A stretch of DNA of 64,000 nucleotides from Gracilibacillus oryzae (GTDB lineage Bacteria > Bacillota > Bacilli > Bacillales > Amphibacillaceae). Under the pieces are notes generated by a model that was given only the letters and a program-made list of their open reading frames with translations, did not search any database and was not told where the DNA came from. The DNA lies in assembly GCF_009498735.1 (NCBI RefSeq), contig NZ_ML762424.1, positions 149,184 to 213,183 of the forward strand, written 5' to 3'. This document shows, one piece after another, positions 15,703 through 25,274 of the stretch. Made by a program: the position numbers and the translations under genes. Positions within the stretch are counted from its first letter, which is position 1, and each line of letters opens with the position of its first letter.

Positions 15703-16878
15703 TTGGGTAAAATAACGGTAAGGGAAGAAATAGGTACGGACGGAAATGGGAGTGAGCGCTTGGGTAAGTTAAAGTTTATCTCAATGTTAATAATAGTTTT
15801 CTTAGGCTTGTACTTTTTTTATGGTAAAGAATTTGAACAATCAGGAATTTCTGGTGTAAAGGATCAATTAACAGAAGATGTTGAATCCATAACAGAACAT
15901 CCAAAAATTCATGCAATCATTGACACCATTAGTCAAGAGATTCAATTATTAAGAGGGAAAGTGGAAAACTCCGAAGAACAGAATATACCCGATGTGGAAA
16001 AACCAGAGTTAAATGCACCTTCTTCGCAAACTTTTTCCATCTATAATATAGAAATAGGAGATTCGAAAACAGAAGTGGAAAATCAATTAGGAAGTGCACA
16101 GAGCTCTTCTCTTAATGAATATGGAACAGAATGGTTTACTTATCATGAAAATTACCACAATTTTGTCATGGTTGCCTATGATAACAATCAACAAGCAGCG
16201 GGTATATACACAAATCAGGATTTATTAAGCTCAACAAACGGGCTGAAAATAGGGAGTGACAAAAATACAGTAAATACCGTCTTAGGTGAGCCTGTGGAGG
16301 GTATTCGAAAAGGATTTACTTATTATCAAACCCAGAATAATGAAGAATATGATACTTTTCTGATGGATCAGAACTATGTGACGATTTTCTATGATCTACA
16401 TGAAAATGATACGATAACGGCTATTCAAATTATTTCAGCAGACTTAGAAGATAATAAAGAGGCTTTCTTTGCTGTACCTAGTGAGCAGTTAAAGAAGGGG
16501 TTTGAATACCAATTATTTGATCTCACCAATGCAGCAAGAGTTGTTCATGGAAAATCTGTGCTGACATGGGAGGAAACAGTTAAAGAAACAGCTCGTGATC
16601 ATAGTGAGGACATGGCTGTTAATGGTTACTTTTCCCACACCAACTTAGAAGGTCAGTCTCCATTTGACCGCTTAACTGCAGATGGGATCGTTTACCGAAT
16701 GGCTGGGGAGAATCTGGCAGCCGGCCAGTCCAGCAGTATTTTTGCACATGAAGGCTTGATGAACTCACTGGGACACAGGAAGAATATTCTCCAGAATGAC
16801 TATCAATCACTAGCAGTAGGTGTAGCATTTGGGGATGATTCCAGACCATATTACACAGAGAATTTTATAACACCTTGA
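15703..16878 (+). CDS. Membrane-anchored CAP-domain (SCP/PR1) protein
   Basis: Up to 391 residues: one membrane anchor (FISMLIIVFLGLYFF), a middle part of two repeats (IEIGDSKTEVENQLG and LKIGSDKNTVNTVLG) that is the CAP-associated N-terminal domain, and a C-terminal CAP domain (LTNAARVVHGKSVLTW...HSEDMAVNGYFSHTN...AGENLAAG...GHRKNILQNDY). CAP domains in Bacillaceae are extracellular; YlbC/YkwD are the comparable proteins. Two TTG starts are possible: 15703 (AAAGGA upstream) and 15760 (GGGAG upstream, giving a short cytoplasmic tail before the anchor). Both have plausible ribosome binding sites. Confidence 0.85.
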   Translation: MGKITVREEIGTDGNGSERLGKLKFISMLIIVFLGLYFFYGKEFEQSGISGVKDQLTEDVESITEHPKIHAIIDTISQEIQLLRGKVENSEEQNIPDVEKPELNAPSSQTFSIYNIEIGDSKTEVENQLGSAQSSSLNEYGTEWFTYHENYHNFVMVAYDNNQQAAGIYTNQDLLSSTNGLKIGSDKNTVNTVLGEPVEGIRKGFTYYQTQNNEEYDTFLMDQNYVTIFYDLHENDTITAIQIISADLEDNKEAFFAVPSEQLKKGFEYQLFDLTNAARVVHGKSVLTWEETVKETARDHSEDMAVNGYFSHTNLEGQSPFDRLTADGIVYRMAGENLAAGQSSSIFAHEGLMNSLGHRKNILQNDYQSLAVGVAFGDDSRPYYTENFITP

Positions 16879-16893
16879 GCCACTTTTATCAGC

Positions 16894-16948
16894 AAAAAAC
16901 CGAACGATGAGTCGAATCATTTTCCATTCGACTTCGTTCGGTTTTTTT
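16894..16948. terminator. Bidirectional intrinsic terminator
   Basis: A long interrupted stem AAAAAACCGAACGA...AGTCGAAT / ATTCGACT..CGTTCGGTTTTTTT between the convergent CAP and PL11 genes, with T runs on both strands. Confidence 0.85.
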
Positions 16949-16992
16949 GATTGAATTAATTACCGTTCATTTTAATTGTGATATTTTTTGGC

Positions 16993-19900
16993 CTACTCAT
17001 TCCAAAGGTCTTTTAGCTTTAACACATCATTATGGAGTTCCGCTTGCAGATCTGAATCCAGATTACTTTTTGCTAGATGTTTGATAAAATCATCCAACTG
17101 TTTTACTGCCTGTTTGGCTTTTCCTTTATCATGATGGTGTTGTGCCTGATCCAGCTTATTGAAAAGTACTGAAAGTTTTTTATCAGTAGATGCCAGCTGC
17201 AATTCATGTTTGATTGCATTAACATTAATAGTGTAATCAACCTTCGGAAATTCCAAATCACCATTTATTACATCTTCTCTCATATCTTCACCGAGATAAT
17301 AGCTGATATGTGGCGGCTGATTGTAAGTTGTATTCTGCCATGCAATTCCCATTCGATAAACAGTATCATGCATTAATGTCGGCAATCTGTATTCTGTCGG
17401 GATCGTTGTACTGAAAATACGTAATTCTGAACTGTCTTCTGTCGGATAGATTGCTTCCTCACGCCAGTCACCTAAAATATCTGCCTGTAAACTAGGGTTT
17501 GCTTTTGTCCCATTATTGCTTACAACACCTTCGAAGCTTTCCAATACTGTTACTTCATTTGTTTTCTCATCATATTTAGAGATGGTCGTTCCATCAAGTA
17601 ACTCATGGTATAAATCACCATCCCAATATGTTACAAAGTTAACTGGAAGTCCAATATCTCTAAAACTATCTGTTATAATATCACCCTGTACATTATAAAC
17701 ACCACCACCAGTTTCTACTGTTCCTCCACCGGTGCCCCAATATTCATAGCCTGGATTGGAAGCGATGTTTGCAGCTACTCCTCGGCCAGCATCTTTATAT
17801 GCGTAAAACGATTTGATTGTTTCCCCTGTCGCACCATCACGATATTGTAAGGATGCTACAGAAGTCGCTTCATGCACACCAAATATTTGCAATCCTTCAC
17901 GAGCTGGATCAAATGCCCCAACATGTAAAGCATCTCCATGTGAACCTTGTTCCCGGCCCATTTCTCCATCCATTGCATAGAGAATGGTTCCGTCATGATC
18001 CAACGTTAATGACCCTGCAATGATTTCATCAAAACCGTCATTATCCACATCACCTGTTGCTAAATTATGGTTGCCTAATCCTTCTCCACGGCCAGCATCG
18101 TCTGTATCAAAAACCCAATCTTCCACTAATTTGCCGTCATTTAAGCTATAGGAAACAAATCCTGTTCTGGCATAATATCCACGCCCATAAATTGCACTAG
18201 GAGTTTTCCCATTCACATAAGCTACTCCTGACAAGAAGCGGTCAGCTCTATTATAGAAGTTATCACCCCATGAAATACCATGATCTCCTTTTTCCTTCTC
18301 CACAGGAAAGGCAAAATCGATTGTGTCAATTACTTCACCAGTGTCCCCATTAAACACAGAAACATATTCCGGTCCATCTACAACATGACCACCTTCGTTA
18401 ATCCAGCGTCCATTATCTTCGGGATTACCTATCACACTGATTACTTTATCAGGGTCATATTTACCATCTGTTGCACCATAAACTGTTGTTGCGTCAGCTG
18501 TTTTGATCAAGAATTCTGATTTCCCGTCAGCGTTCATATCTGCTACCACAAATTGATGATATTGCGGTCCGGAAGTTAAGTTCATACCCATATTCATTCG
18601 CCACATTAATGTTCCATCCAATTCATATGCATCAAAAATAGTTGGTCCTGTTATCACATCTTCTAATGCTGTCATTGCATTGGATGGTCGCCATAAAATG
18701 ATGATTTCATATTCTCCATCACCATCCAGATCACCAACACTGGCATCATTCGCACTGTAAGTATAATCTCCTGTAGCTGTTGTACCGTCAGCTGGTTTTT
18801 GCAATGGTAATGATAAGTAATTTTCTGATGCTGCAATTACTTCCTTGCTTTCTGTTTTCTTACCGTTTACCAGTGTTTCTACTGTATATACCGCACCTGC
18901 TTCTCCTTCACTGTCGGTATAATTTGTAACTGATAAAGGCTTGCTGTTTAATTTATTACCGTTTCGATATAAATTAAATGTAACATCTTTATCATACTCA
19001 TCTGCTAATAAACGCCACGATACAAAGATTCCATCATCTGCCTTTAGTGCGATTACTCCTCTGTCCAGCCACTCTGTGTCACGATTCGTTTCCGGTGGTG
19101 TCAGACGGTTATACACATAAATAGTTGCTGTTCGTTCAAATAAATTTTCAATCTGACTGTTTTCTGCTAATGTTCCCTCAAACTCATAAACTCCTGCTTG
19201 ATTTGGATCCCAATCTTTATCAACCGTATGCCATTCTTCCACAGTTACCTCAACCGTTTCATTACTAGCTAAACCTACTGGTACTGTTTTAGGCAAGCCG
19301 ATTGTTTCCAAATTTTCTGTTGCATCGCCAACATAAACACGATGATAAGGCAGTGAAGGGATAGTTGTAATGACATTCTCAGCAATCGGCACATGATAAA
19401 TACCAATATTATCCAAATACGTTGTCCATGTATGGTTATTTCCTGATGTACGGATGCCTGCTAATCGAATTGCAGTGATGGTTCCATCGAATGACACATC
19501 ACTTAAAGAGGTATGGTGTGTCTCACTTTCTCCTGTTGCTTTATTTTCAAGAGTTAGTACTGCTTCATTTTTTATTAAATCAAAAGCGACCTTGATATTA
19601 TACCAGGCATTAGGATCTTGGAAGCCTGTTTCAGCAGCTTCTTTATTCCCCGGGAAATACTTAATGACTTCATTTTTTGTATGATTTAATGTGAATACGG
19701 TATTTCCTGCCCCGTCAAGGATTCTAAATTCCCCGCCATTTTCATTTGCATGTGTACCTTTATCATTATGGTTTCCAGGATACCAATCAAATTCGACCAT
19801 CAACTTTGATCCCATTACTGGTGTATCAAATGTCTTTGTTGCCAGACGTCCTCCTGATTGATCAACAACGGAAAAATCCATTTTTGGAGTGTTGTTTCCA

Positions 19901-20130
19901 TCTATTTCTTCTTCATTAATGGAAAGTGTTGCACCTGATGTTGTAAAGCCCCAGTTTTCCGGTGTCAGTGAACCTGAATCACCAAAATCCGTCTGATAAA
20001 TACCTTTAAACTCTTCACTTTCCGGCACACCCTCTAATGCAGCAATAGGAAGGAAAGAAAAATGACTGAGTACTAAAACGACGATGACGGTCGCAAAGAA
20101 ACTTCTTTTTACATAGTTAGAGATTTTCAA
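16993..20130 (-). CDS. Secreted rhamnogalacturonan lyase, PL11
   Basis: A 1045-residue exoenzyme. Order: signal peptide (1-32, cleavage after AALE region), LamG-like beta sandwich (about 40-250), bacterial Ig-like Big_4 domain (YVGDATENLETIGLP..., about 255-335), and PL11 eight-bladed propeller (about 345-955). The propeller contains the calcium-binding repeats DLDGDGEYE, DMNADGKSE and DVDNDGFDE and the family motifs WINEGGH and GDHGISWGDN. A FIMAH helical domain (about 965-1045) ends the protein. PL11 enzymes (YesW/YesX) cleave the rhamnogalacturonan I backbone of pectin. The TTG start has GGAG at 10-nt spacing. A cre site sits in the promoter, and a short upstream ORF overlaps the start. 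Confidence 0.93.
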   Translation of the reverse strand: MKISNYVKRSFFATVIVVLVLSHFSFLPIAALEGVPESEEFKGIYQTDFGDSGSLTPENWGFTTSGATLSINEEEIDGNNTPKMDFSVVDQSGGRLATKTFDTPVMGSKLMVEFDWYPGNHNDKGTHANENGGEFRILDGAGNTVFTLNHTKNEVIKYFPGNKEAAETGFQDPNAWYNIKVAFDLIKNEAVLTLENKATGESETHHTSLSDVSFDGTITAIRLAGIRTSGNNHTWTTYLDNIGIYHVPIAENVITTIPSLPYHRVYVGDATENLETIGLPKTVPVGLASNETVEVTVEEWHTVDKDWDPNQAGVYEFEGTLAENSQIENLFERTATIYVYNRLTPPETNRDTEWLDRGVIALKADDGIFVSWRLLADEYDKDVTFNLYRNGNKLNSKPLSVTNYTDSEGEAGAVYTVETLVNGKKTESKEVIAASENYLSLPLQKPADGTTATGDYTYSANDASVGDLDGDGEYEIIILWRPSNAMTALEDVITGPTIFDAYELDGTLMWRMNMGMNLTSGPQYHQFVVADMNADGKSEFLIKTADATTVYGATDGKYDPDKVISVIGNPEDNGRWINEGGHVVDGPEYVSVFNGDTGEVIDTIDFAFPVEKEKGDHGISWGDNFYNRADRFLSGVAYVNGKTPSAIYGRGYYARTGFVSYSLNDGKLVEDWVFDTDDAGRGEGLGNHNLATGDVDNDGFDEIIAGSLTLDHDGTILYAMDGEMGREQGSHGDALHVGAFDPAREGLQIFGVHEATSVASLQYRDGATGETIKSFYAYKDAGRGVAANIASNPGYEYWGTGGGTVETGGGVYNVQGDIITDSFRDIGLPVNFVTYWDGDLYHELLDGTTISKYDEKTNEVTVLESFEGVVSNNGTKANPSLQADILGDWREEAIYPTEDSSELRIFSTTIPTEYRLPTLMHDTVYRMGIAWQNTTYNQPPHISYYLGEDMREDVINGDLEFPKVDYTINVNAIKHELQLASTDKKLSVLFNKLDQAQHHHDKGKAKQAVKQLDDFIKHLAKSNLDSDLQAELHNDVLKLKDLWNE

Positions 20131-20174
20131 AATAACACCACTCCTTCATCATTATCGAGACACAAATCAAACAA
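20127..20174 (-). CDS. Possible 15-residue leader peptide of the PL11 gene
   Basis: TTG at 20174 has GAGGAGGTG 7 nt upstream, stronger than the lyase's own site. It opens a 15-codon frame whose TGA stop overlaps the TTG start of the lyase. The arrangement suggests translational coupling. No codon bias typical of an attenuator peptide is seen, so it may be fortuitous. Confidence 0.35.
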   Translation of the reverse strand: MFDLCLDNDEGVVLF

Positions 20175-20197
20175 TTTATCACACCTCCTCTTTTCTT

Positions 20198-20213
20198 ATG
20201 TAAGCGTGTTCAT
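20198..20213. promoter_or_regulatory. Candidate cre (CcpA) site in the PL11 promoter
   Basis: ATGTAAGCGTGTTCAT matches WTGNAARCGNWWWCAW at all but one defined position. On the - strand it lies between TTGTCA (-35, about 20219) and CATAAG (-10, 17-bp spacing), so CcpA binding would block the promoter, as expected for a pectinolytic gene. Confidence 0.65.
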
Positions 20214-20447
20214 TTGTTGACAAGCGGATTTTGAATTGTTGTCTCAATATTAGACTACCAATTCTCTTAGCAGCATGTATATAATAACTTTTTGCATTCT
20301 TAAATCCTTGATTTGATAAGGGTTTAGGATGTAAGCATACTTTTTTTGAATTACTTCATGCTAATTGGCAATTATTTTCTAGTTCAATCGTTTATATTTT
20401 AACCGCTGTAAAAATTCAGCAACAGGAAAAAGGACCTAGCATATGAA
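20214..20447. other. Intergenic stretch upstream of the PL11 gene
   Basis: About 230 bp between the PL11 promoter and the terminator of the upstream operon. It holds AT-rich sequence and two plausible -10-like hexamers but no ORF with a ribosome binding site and no convincing hairpin. Confidence 0.4.
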
Positions 20448-20480
20448 GAAATAAAAACCCGGCATAAAATATATGCCGGG
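20448..20480 (-). terminator. Terminator of the MMPL operon
   Basis: Stem CCCGGCATA / TATGCCGGG (20458-20466 with 20472-20480), followed on the - strand by TTTTTATTT. It lies 10 bp after the stop at 20490. Confidence 0.88.
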
Positions 20481-20489
20481 CTCTACCTG

Positions 20490-22313
20490 CTATGAAAATA
20501 AATTAACTAAACGGGACCAGAAACCTTGTTCTTCCTCTTCTTCGACTTCTTCAGTTTTCTCTTCTTCTTTCACAATACTTTCTGTTTTAATCACAAATTG
20601 TACTGTTTTAACTTTATCATTTTTATCTGAAACAAAGGATACTGGATCAAAATCTGATTTATCATATTCATCCATCATCTGGTCTACTTCTGTTTGAATT
20701 TGTTCTGGCATATCACTGGTAGCATCCGCTAATTCAGAGGTACCATTGTGCAGCTCTCCAGCACCATTTGCTAACTCACTTGTACCATTGGACAGTTCTG
20801 CAATTCCCCCATTAAGTTCACTGTAATTATTCGCCAATTGACTAATGCCATTTGTATAGTTAACTAATCCGCCATGAAATTGCTGATAATTTTCAGATAA
20901 ACCGGCAATACCAGCTTGTAATTGTTCTAGTGAGCCGGCTGTATCCATTTTTGCCAATGAATTAGATATATTTTCTGCCATGGTATTTATTGAACCGGAC
21001 ATTGTGGTAAGAGTCCCATTAACTGAATTCAACGTTTCTTCCACTGCAAGAAATCCTTCTTTCACATTTTCATACGTCTGTTTTACAGTCAAGGCTGCTT
21101 TATATGTTTCTATTAATTGATCAACTACATCACTATTTGCGCCACTGTTATATAATGCATTCATTTGTTCTTCTGTAATATTATTTTCAGGTATTTGTTC
21201 CATTGCTTGATTTAGAGCATTAAATGCACTGACATAGTTTTTTTGTAATGTCATTAATCCAGCAGCAGTCTCGTTCAATCCACTGCCTATTTCACTCAAC
21301 CCTTCAGGCAATTGGGTTAGTTGTGATAAGTCCATTTCACCTGATTCGCCTTTTAAGGACTGGTTCATTTTAGTCAGGGCATCTTTAATAGAATTAGAGG
21401 CATTAACTAATTCCGTTGATGACTGATTTACTTCACTGATTCCATTGCTGTATTGTTGCGAGCCATCAGCAAGCCCGGCAACACCGGTATTCAATTCCTT
21501 AATGCCATCTTCTAATTGAGCTACACCTGAATTAATCTCATTTACTGCATCAGATAATGTTTCGATCTCTCCCGTCATTTCTCCTACATCCGGAGTTTCA
21601 ATTGACATTGAAGAAGGAACAGCAGAGATTTCAATTCCATTTAATTCAAAATCTGTTACATCTGCAGACAGAGTTAGGTTTCCATTATTTTCCGGCATGA
21701 CAGTATAAGATATTTGTTTATTCTTTCCTGCATTTGCGATCGTTGCATTCGGTGCACTAATATTATTATAAATCGTTGGATCAAGTGTCAGCGAAACTTG
21801 CAATAAATAATTTTGATAGAAAACAGGATCAACATTCTCATTTTTGGTTGTATTGATCGTGATCTCCAGCTTTCCATCTTGACCAAGCAAGTCTTGTGGT
21901 TCTGTTTGCTTTCCGTCAAGTGTATAGGTTATAGATACATCCCAAGGTAATGACTGATTTTCCAAGTTTCCCTGATAATAGAATTCTCCTTCACTAGCCT
22001 CGAAACTGACTTTCTGATCTGTCTGTTCCATTTCTTCTGTATCTGTTAAGTTTTTGACATTCTTGTACGGACCGTAATCAATAATTTGTCCAGGCTCTGT
22101 GACCTCGAAACGGTTAACAACATACAATGCTTCTTTTTCGCCTGTTGCTGATAGTGTTGCATAGATAACTTCGTCTTTACTTTTATACTCCCCGTTAGCT
22201 GCATTTCCACCACTATCTTTCGCCGCATCTTCATTTAATGCAGCATTCAGAAATAATGAAGGAAAAATGAGAACGATAGTCAGCAGTACAACAAATATAG
22301 TTTTACTTCTCAT
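20490..22313 (-). CDS. Extracellular xxxLxxG-repeat protein, MMPL partner
   Basis: A 607-residue protein with an N-terminal signal or anchor (residues 4-24) and a beta-rich domain (about 45-235). From about 245 to 530 follow long helical repeats of the xxxLxxG heptad type (GVAQLEDGIKELNTGVAGL..., GGIAELSNGTSELANGAGEL), then a Glu-rich stretch and a short amphipathic tail (QGFWSRLVNLFS). Such proteins (YhgE-like heptad proteins) are typically encoded beside MMPL transporters in Firmicutes and are thought to act with them in the envelope. Unlike full YhgE, no C-terminal multi-helix membrane domain is present. It begins 4 nt after the transporter stop, its ribosome binding site lying within that gene's 3' end. 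Confidence 0.8.
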   Translation of the reverse strand: MRSKTIFVVLLTIVLIFPSLFLNAALNEDAAKDSGGNAANGEYKSKDEVIYATLSATGEKEALYVVNRFEVTEPGQIIDYGPYKNVKNLTDTEEMEQTDQKVSFEASEGEFYYQGNLENQSLPWDVSITYTLDGKQTEPQDLLGQDGKLEITINTTKNENVDPVFYQNYLLQVSLTLDPTIYNNISAPNATIANAGKNKQISYTVMPENNGNLTLSADVTDFELNGIEISAVPSSMSIETPDVGEMTGEIETLSDAVNEINSGVAQLEDGIKELNTGVAGLADGSQQYSNGISEVNQSSTELVNASNSIKDALTKMNQSLKGESGEMDLSQLTQLPEGLSEIGSGLNETAAGLMTLQKNYVSAFNALNQAMEQIPENNITEEQMNALYNSGANSDVVDQLIETYKAALTVKQTYENVKEGFLAVEETLNSVNGTLTTMSGSINTMAENISNSLAKMDTAGSLEQLQAGIAGLSENYQQFHGGLVNYTNGISQLANNYSELNGGIAELSNGTSELANGAGELHNGTSELADATSDMPEQIQTEVDQMMDEYDKSDFDPVSFVSDKNDKVKTVQFVIKTESIVKEEEKTEEVEEEEEQGFWSRLVNLFS

Positions 22314-22317
22314 AAAA

Positions 22318-24369
22318 TCAATTCTCCTTATAATAATTTGCTTTCCATGTTGTTTTCTTAATCACTTTATCAAATACCAGCAACATCGCCGGAAGGAAAA
22401 TAACTACCATGATAAAGGCAAGCAATGCACCTCTCCCCAGTAACAATCCAATCGATGATACAACAGGATTTGATGATGTGATCCATAATATAAATCCTAC
22501 ACTTGACAATATCGAAGCAGATACGGCTATGGAGAAAAGCTTCTCATCTAATGTCTGTTTGATAGCACGTAATGCAGACATTTGCTGGCGATTTTCTTTA
22601 TAACCTTCCATTAAGAGAATCGCGTAATCTACTGTTGCTGCAAGTTGGACTGTACTGATAATTAAATACCCTACATAAACAAGGGAAGAGTTTGTGAAAT
22701 ATGGAACTGCTAAATTAATCCAAACAGCTGCTTGTATTGTTAACAGTAGTACAATTGGAATAGACAAGGAACGGAATGTTACCAGTAATACAATTGCAAT
22801 CGATATGACTGTTAACAGATTAACTACTTTATTATCTTGTTCAACCGTATGCTTGATATCATATAACGTAACACTTTCACCAACTAAATAGCTGGAATCT
22901 CCATAATAGTCTTCCGCCAACTGGTTCACTTCTTCTACCAGTGTAAAAGCTCTTTCTCCTTCTGTATCCGTATTTCCATAGATAATGATCCTGCTGTAGT
23001 TTTCCGAATAAAATTGCTCTGTTATTGATTCCTCTAAGTACTCTGGCGGTATGACAGGACTAACCGTATTTGTATAGGCAAGCACACTTGTGACATTATC
23101 AACATTCTCCAGACTCTGCACAAGTTCTTCTTCCTGAGCAACATCGCCTTTAGGCACTAATAAAACAACCGGAGTTGATTTACCAAACGTTTCCTCAATT
23201 TTTATTAAGTCACTTCCTGCTCTTGTCTGCTCAGGCTGTTCACCGATTCCATAGATAAAATTGGTATTGCTCTGTGCCAAAAAGGCTGGAACAATAATAA
23301 CCAAAACAATAAGGATACTAGGGATCCTTAATTTAACAATTCTTTTTCCGACATTTTTAAATTTAGGAATAATCGGTTTATGCTGAGTTTTATCCATCCA
23401 TTTATATAACCAAAGCGTTAATGCCGGCAAGAATACCATGACACTTATAAAACTTAACACAATACCTTTCACTAAATTGATTCCTAAGTCTGATCCAATC
23501 TCGAAGTTCATAAAAGTCAGGGCTATAAAGCCAAAGAAAGTAGTAGAAGCACTAGCCGCAATAGCCGGGAAGGACTTCTTCATTGCTAACTTCATTGCTT
23601 CCTTCGGATCTGACACTTTCTCCCGATAATCAGAGAAACTATGCAGCAGGAATATCGCATAATCCAGTGAGACGGCCAACTGCAAAATCGGTGCAACAGA
23701 CTGTGTAACAAAAGATACTTCTCCAATAAAGATATTTGTTCCTAAATTTATCAGAACAGACACACCAATTGCTGTTAAGAAAAATACAGGTTCAATCCAG
23801 GAATTAGTGGAAACTACTAAAATGATAATAATGATAGGCACAAGAAATGCAGCAGCATACATCGATTCTTTCCCAGCCATTGTTTGGGATGTTGCTGTGT
23901 TTAATGCTTCTCCTGACATCGCATTATTTTCCCCGATAATATCATAAATTTCATTGGTGATTTCTACTTCTTCACCTTCACGGATGCTTAATGTAATCAG
24001 GGCATTATTATCTTTATAATATGTCTCGACAGTATCCTGATCAGCCATTTCAATCGGTGTCTTAACATCAATGGCATCATCAAGCCACATTACATTTGAT
24101 ACACCATCAACAGAAGCAAGCTGATCTTTATATTCCAGAGCTTCCTGGATAGTGACATCTTCCAGCATTACACGAACATTTTGAGTTGATCCTTCGAATT
24201 CCTGATCCATTACCTCCATTGCAATCGTTGATGGAGCCTCCTCAGGCAGATAATCAACCATATTATAATTAACGGAGACAAAAAATTGTGTGATCGTGCT
24301 GATTACAGCAATGATCATAAAAATAATGACCACTGATTTCTTATGTTTTAAAATTGAGTTAACTATCAT
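22318..24369 (-). CDS. MMPL/RND-family transporter
   Basis: A 683-residue RND-superfamily protein with twelve expected helices in two halves: one helix, a periplasm-like loop (about 35-165) and five helices, then repeated. The sterol-sensing/MMPL motifs LAVSLDYAIFLLHSF and LAATVDYAILLMEGY carry the Asp-Tyr pairs expected for proton coupling. In Gram-positives these export lipids or peptides, or give drug tolerance; the substrate here is unknown. First gene of an operon with the heptad-repeat protein, divergent from a tetR gene that probably represses it. Confidence 0.88.
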   Translation of the reverse strand: MIVNSILKHKKSVVIIFMIIAVISTITQFFVSVNYNMVDYLPEEAPSTIAMEVMDQEFEGSTQNVRVMLEDVTIQEALEYKDQLASVDGVSNVMWLDDAIDVKTPIEMADQDTVETYYKDNNALITLSIREGEEVEITNEIYDIIGENNAMSGEALNTATSQTMAGKESMYAAAFLVPIIIIILVVSTNSWIEPVFFLTAIGVSVLINLGTNIFIGEVSFVTQSVAPILQLAVSLDYAIFLLHSFSDYREKVSDPKEAMKLAMKKSFPAIAASASTTFFGFIALTFMNFEIGSDLGINLVKGIVLSFISVMVFLPALTLWLYKWMDKTQHKPIIPKFKNVGKRIVKLRIPSILIVLVIIVPAFLAQSNTNFIYGIGEQPEQTRAGSDLIKIEETFGKSTPVVLLVPKGDVAQEEELVQSLENVDNVTSVLAYTNTVSPVIPPEYLEESITEQFYSENYSRIIIYGNTDTEGERAFTLVEEVNQLAEDYYGDSSYLVGESVTLYDIKHTVEQDNKVVNLLTVISIAIVLLVTFRSLSIPIVLLLTIQAAVWINLAVPYFTNSSLVYVGYLIISTVQLAATVDYAILLMEGYKENRQQMSALRAIKQTLDEKLFSIAVSASILSSVGFILWITSSNPVVSSIGLLLGRGALLAFIMVVIFLPAMLLVFDKVIKKTTWKANYYKEN

Positions 24370-24424
24370 CCTTCATCCTCTCTTGCATTCCTAAACAATC
24401 CACTATATTATTATAAAAACACAG

Positions 24425-24440
24425 TGTTGTTTATTCAACA
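24425..24440. promoter_or_regulatory. Candidate operator between MMPL and tetR
   Basis: Inverted repeat TGTTGTTTATTCAACA (5-bp arms TGTTG/CAACA). A second, weaker dyad TGTTACATGTGCAACA follows at about 24458-24473. Both lie in the divergent promoter region and share TGTT/AACA half sites, as expected for a TetR-type repressor. Confidence 0.45.
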
Positions 24441-24533
24441 AACAGTTTTATAAATTGTGTTACATGTGCAACATTTTGATTTAATCTGTTGGTTAGTTAA
24501 CAAAATCTCAATATTTAAAAGGTGTGTTTATCC

Positions 24534-25094
24534 ATGGATCGACGAAAAAAATATACAAAGATGGTATTGAAAGATAGTTTCTTAAAATTATTAAATCAAA
24601 AACAATTATCAAGTATTACCGTCAAAGAAATATGTCAGCTGGCAGACATCAATCGTTCTACATTTTATTCTCACTATTCGGATCAATACGATTTATTATA
24701 TAAAATGGAAGAAGAAATTATTGCAGATATGAATAAGTATCTGAATGATTGCAACTTGACCAAGGAAGAAGAATCACTGGAAGTAACAGAGAAGTTAATG
24801 GAATATATTGTAGAAAACAAAGAAGTATGTCAGACATTATTAGGGGAAAATGGTGATGCTGCTTTTTTAAAAAAAGTAATGGTTGTTGCCAAAAAAAATA
24901 TCATTGATAATGGATTCTTTGGTCAACCGCTTCATCAGGATACAGCCCAGTATTTAAGTACTTTTATTGTCAGTGGAAGTATATATGTAATAAAAAGCTG
25001 GCTGGCAAACGGGATGGACAAAACGCCAAAAGAATTGGCAATTATGATTAATTCGTTCGCCAAACAGGGAATTAACTCTTTGCTGATTGATTGA
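24534..25094 (+). CDS. TetR-family regulator next to the MMPL operon
   Basis: A 186-residue regulator. The N-terminal helix-turn-helix is SSITVKEICQLADINRSTFY followed by the HY motif, close to the DhaS/AcrR-like branch; the C-terminal half resembles the TetR_C_7/8 domains found with MMPL operons. The frame opens at a GTG (24522), but the ATG at 24534 gives the normal MDRRKKYTK start, with AAAAGG upstream. Divergent from the transporter, so local repression is the simple model. Confidence 0.82.
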   Translation: MDRRKKYTKMVLKDSFLKLLNQKQLSSITVKEICQLADINRSTFYSHYSDQYDLLYKMEEEIIADMNKYLNDCNLTKEEESLEVTEKLMEYIVENKEVCQTLLGENGDAAFLKKVMVVAKKNIIDNGFFGQPLHQDTAQYLSTFIVSGSIYVIKSWLANGMDKTPKELAIMINSFAKQGINSLLID

Positions 25095-25274
25095 AATAGA
25101 AGAAGTGAATGAAAACATTAGCGTCGATAAATATATTGACGCTATGACGCTTTCTTGGCTGCATAACTTTTGTGTCACTTGTTTTTCTGTAACCAAACAT
25201 AAAAAGTTAGTTTAAATAATATGATGTATCAATCTGTTTTTTTTAGAATGAGTTATTGGAATGGAGGGAAGAAA

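Noticed and set aside
25115..25155. GCGTC/GACGC hairpin after tetR as a terminator
   Set aside because: The stem is only five or six base pairs with a long loop and no T run follows; not strong enough to report.
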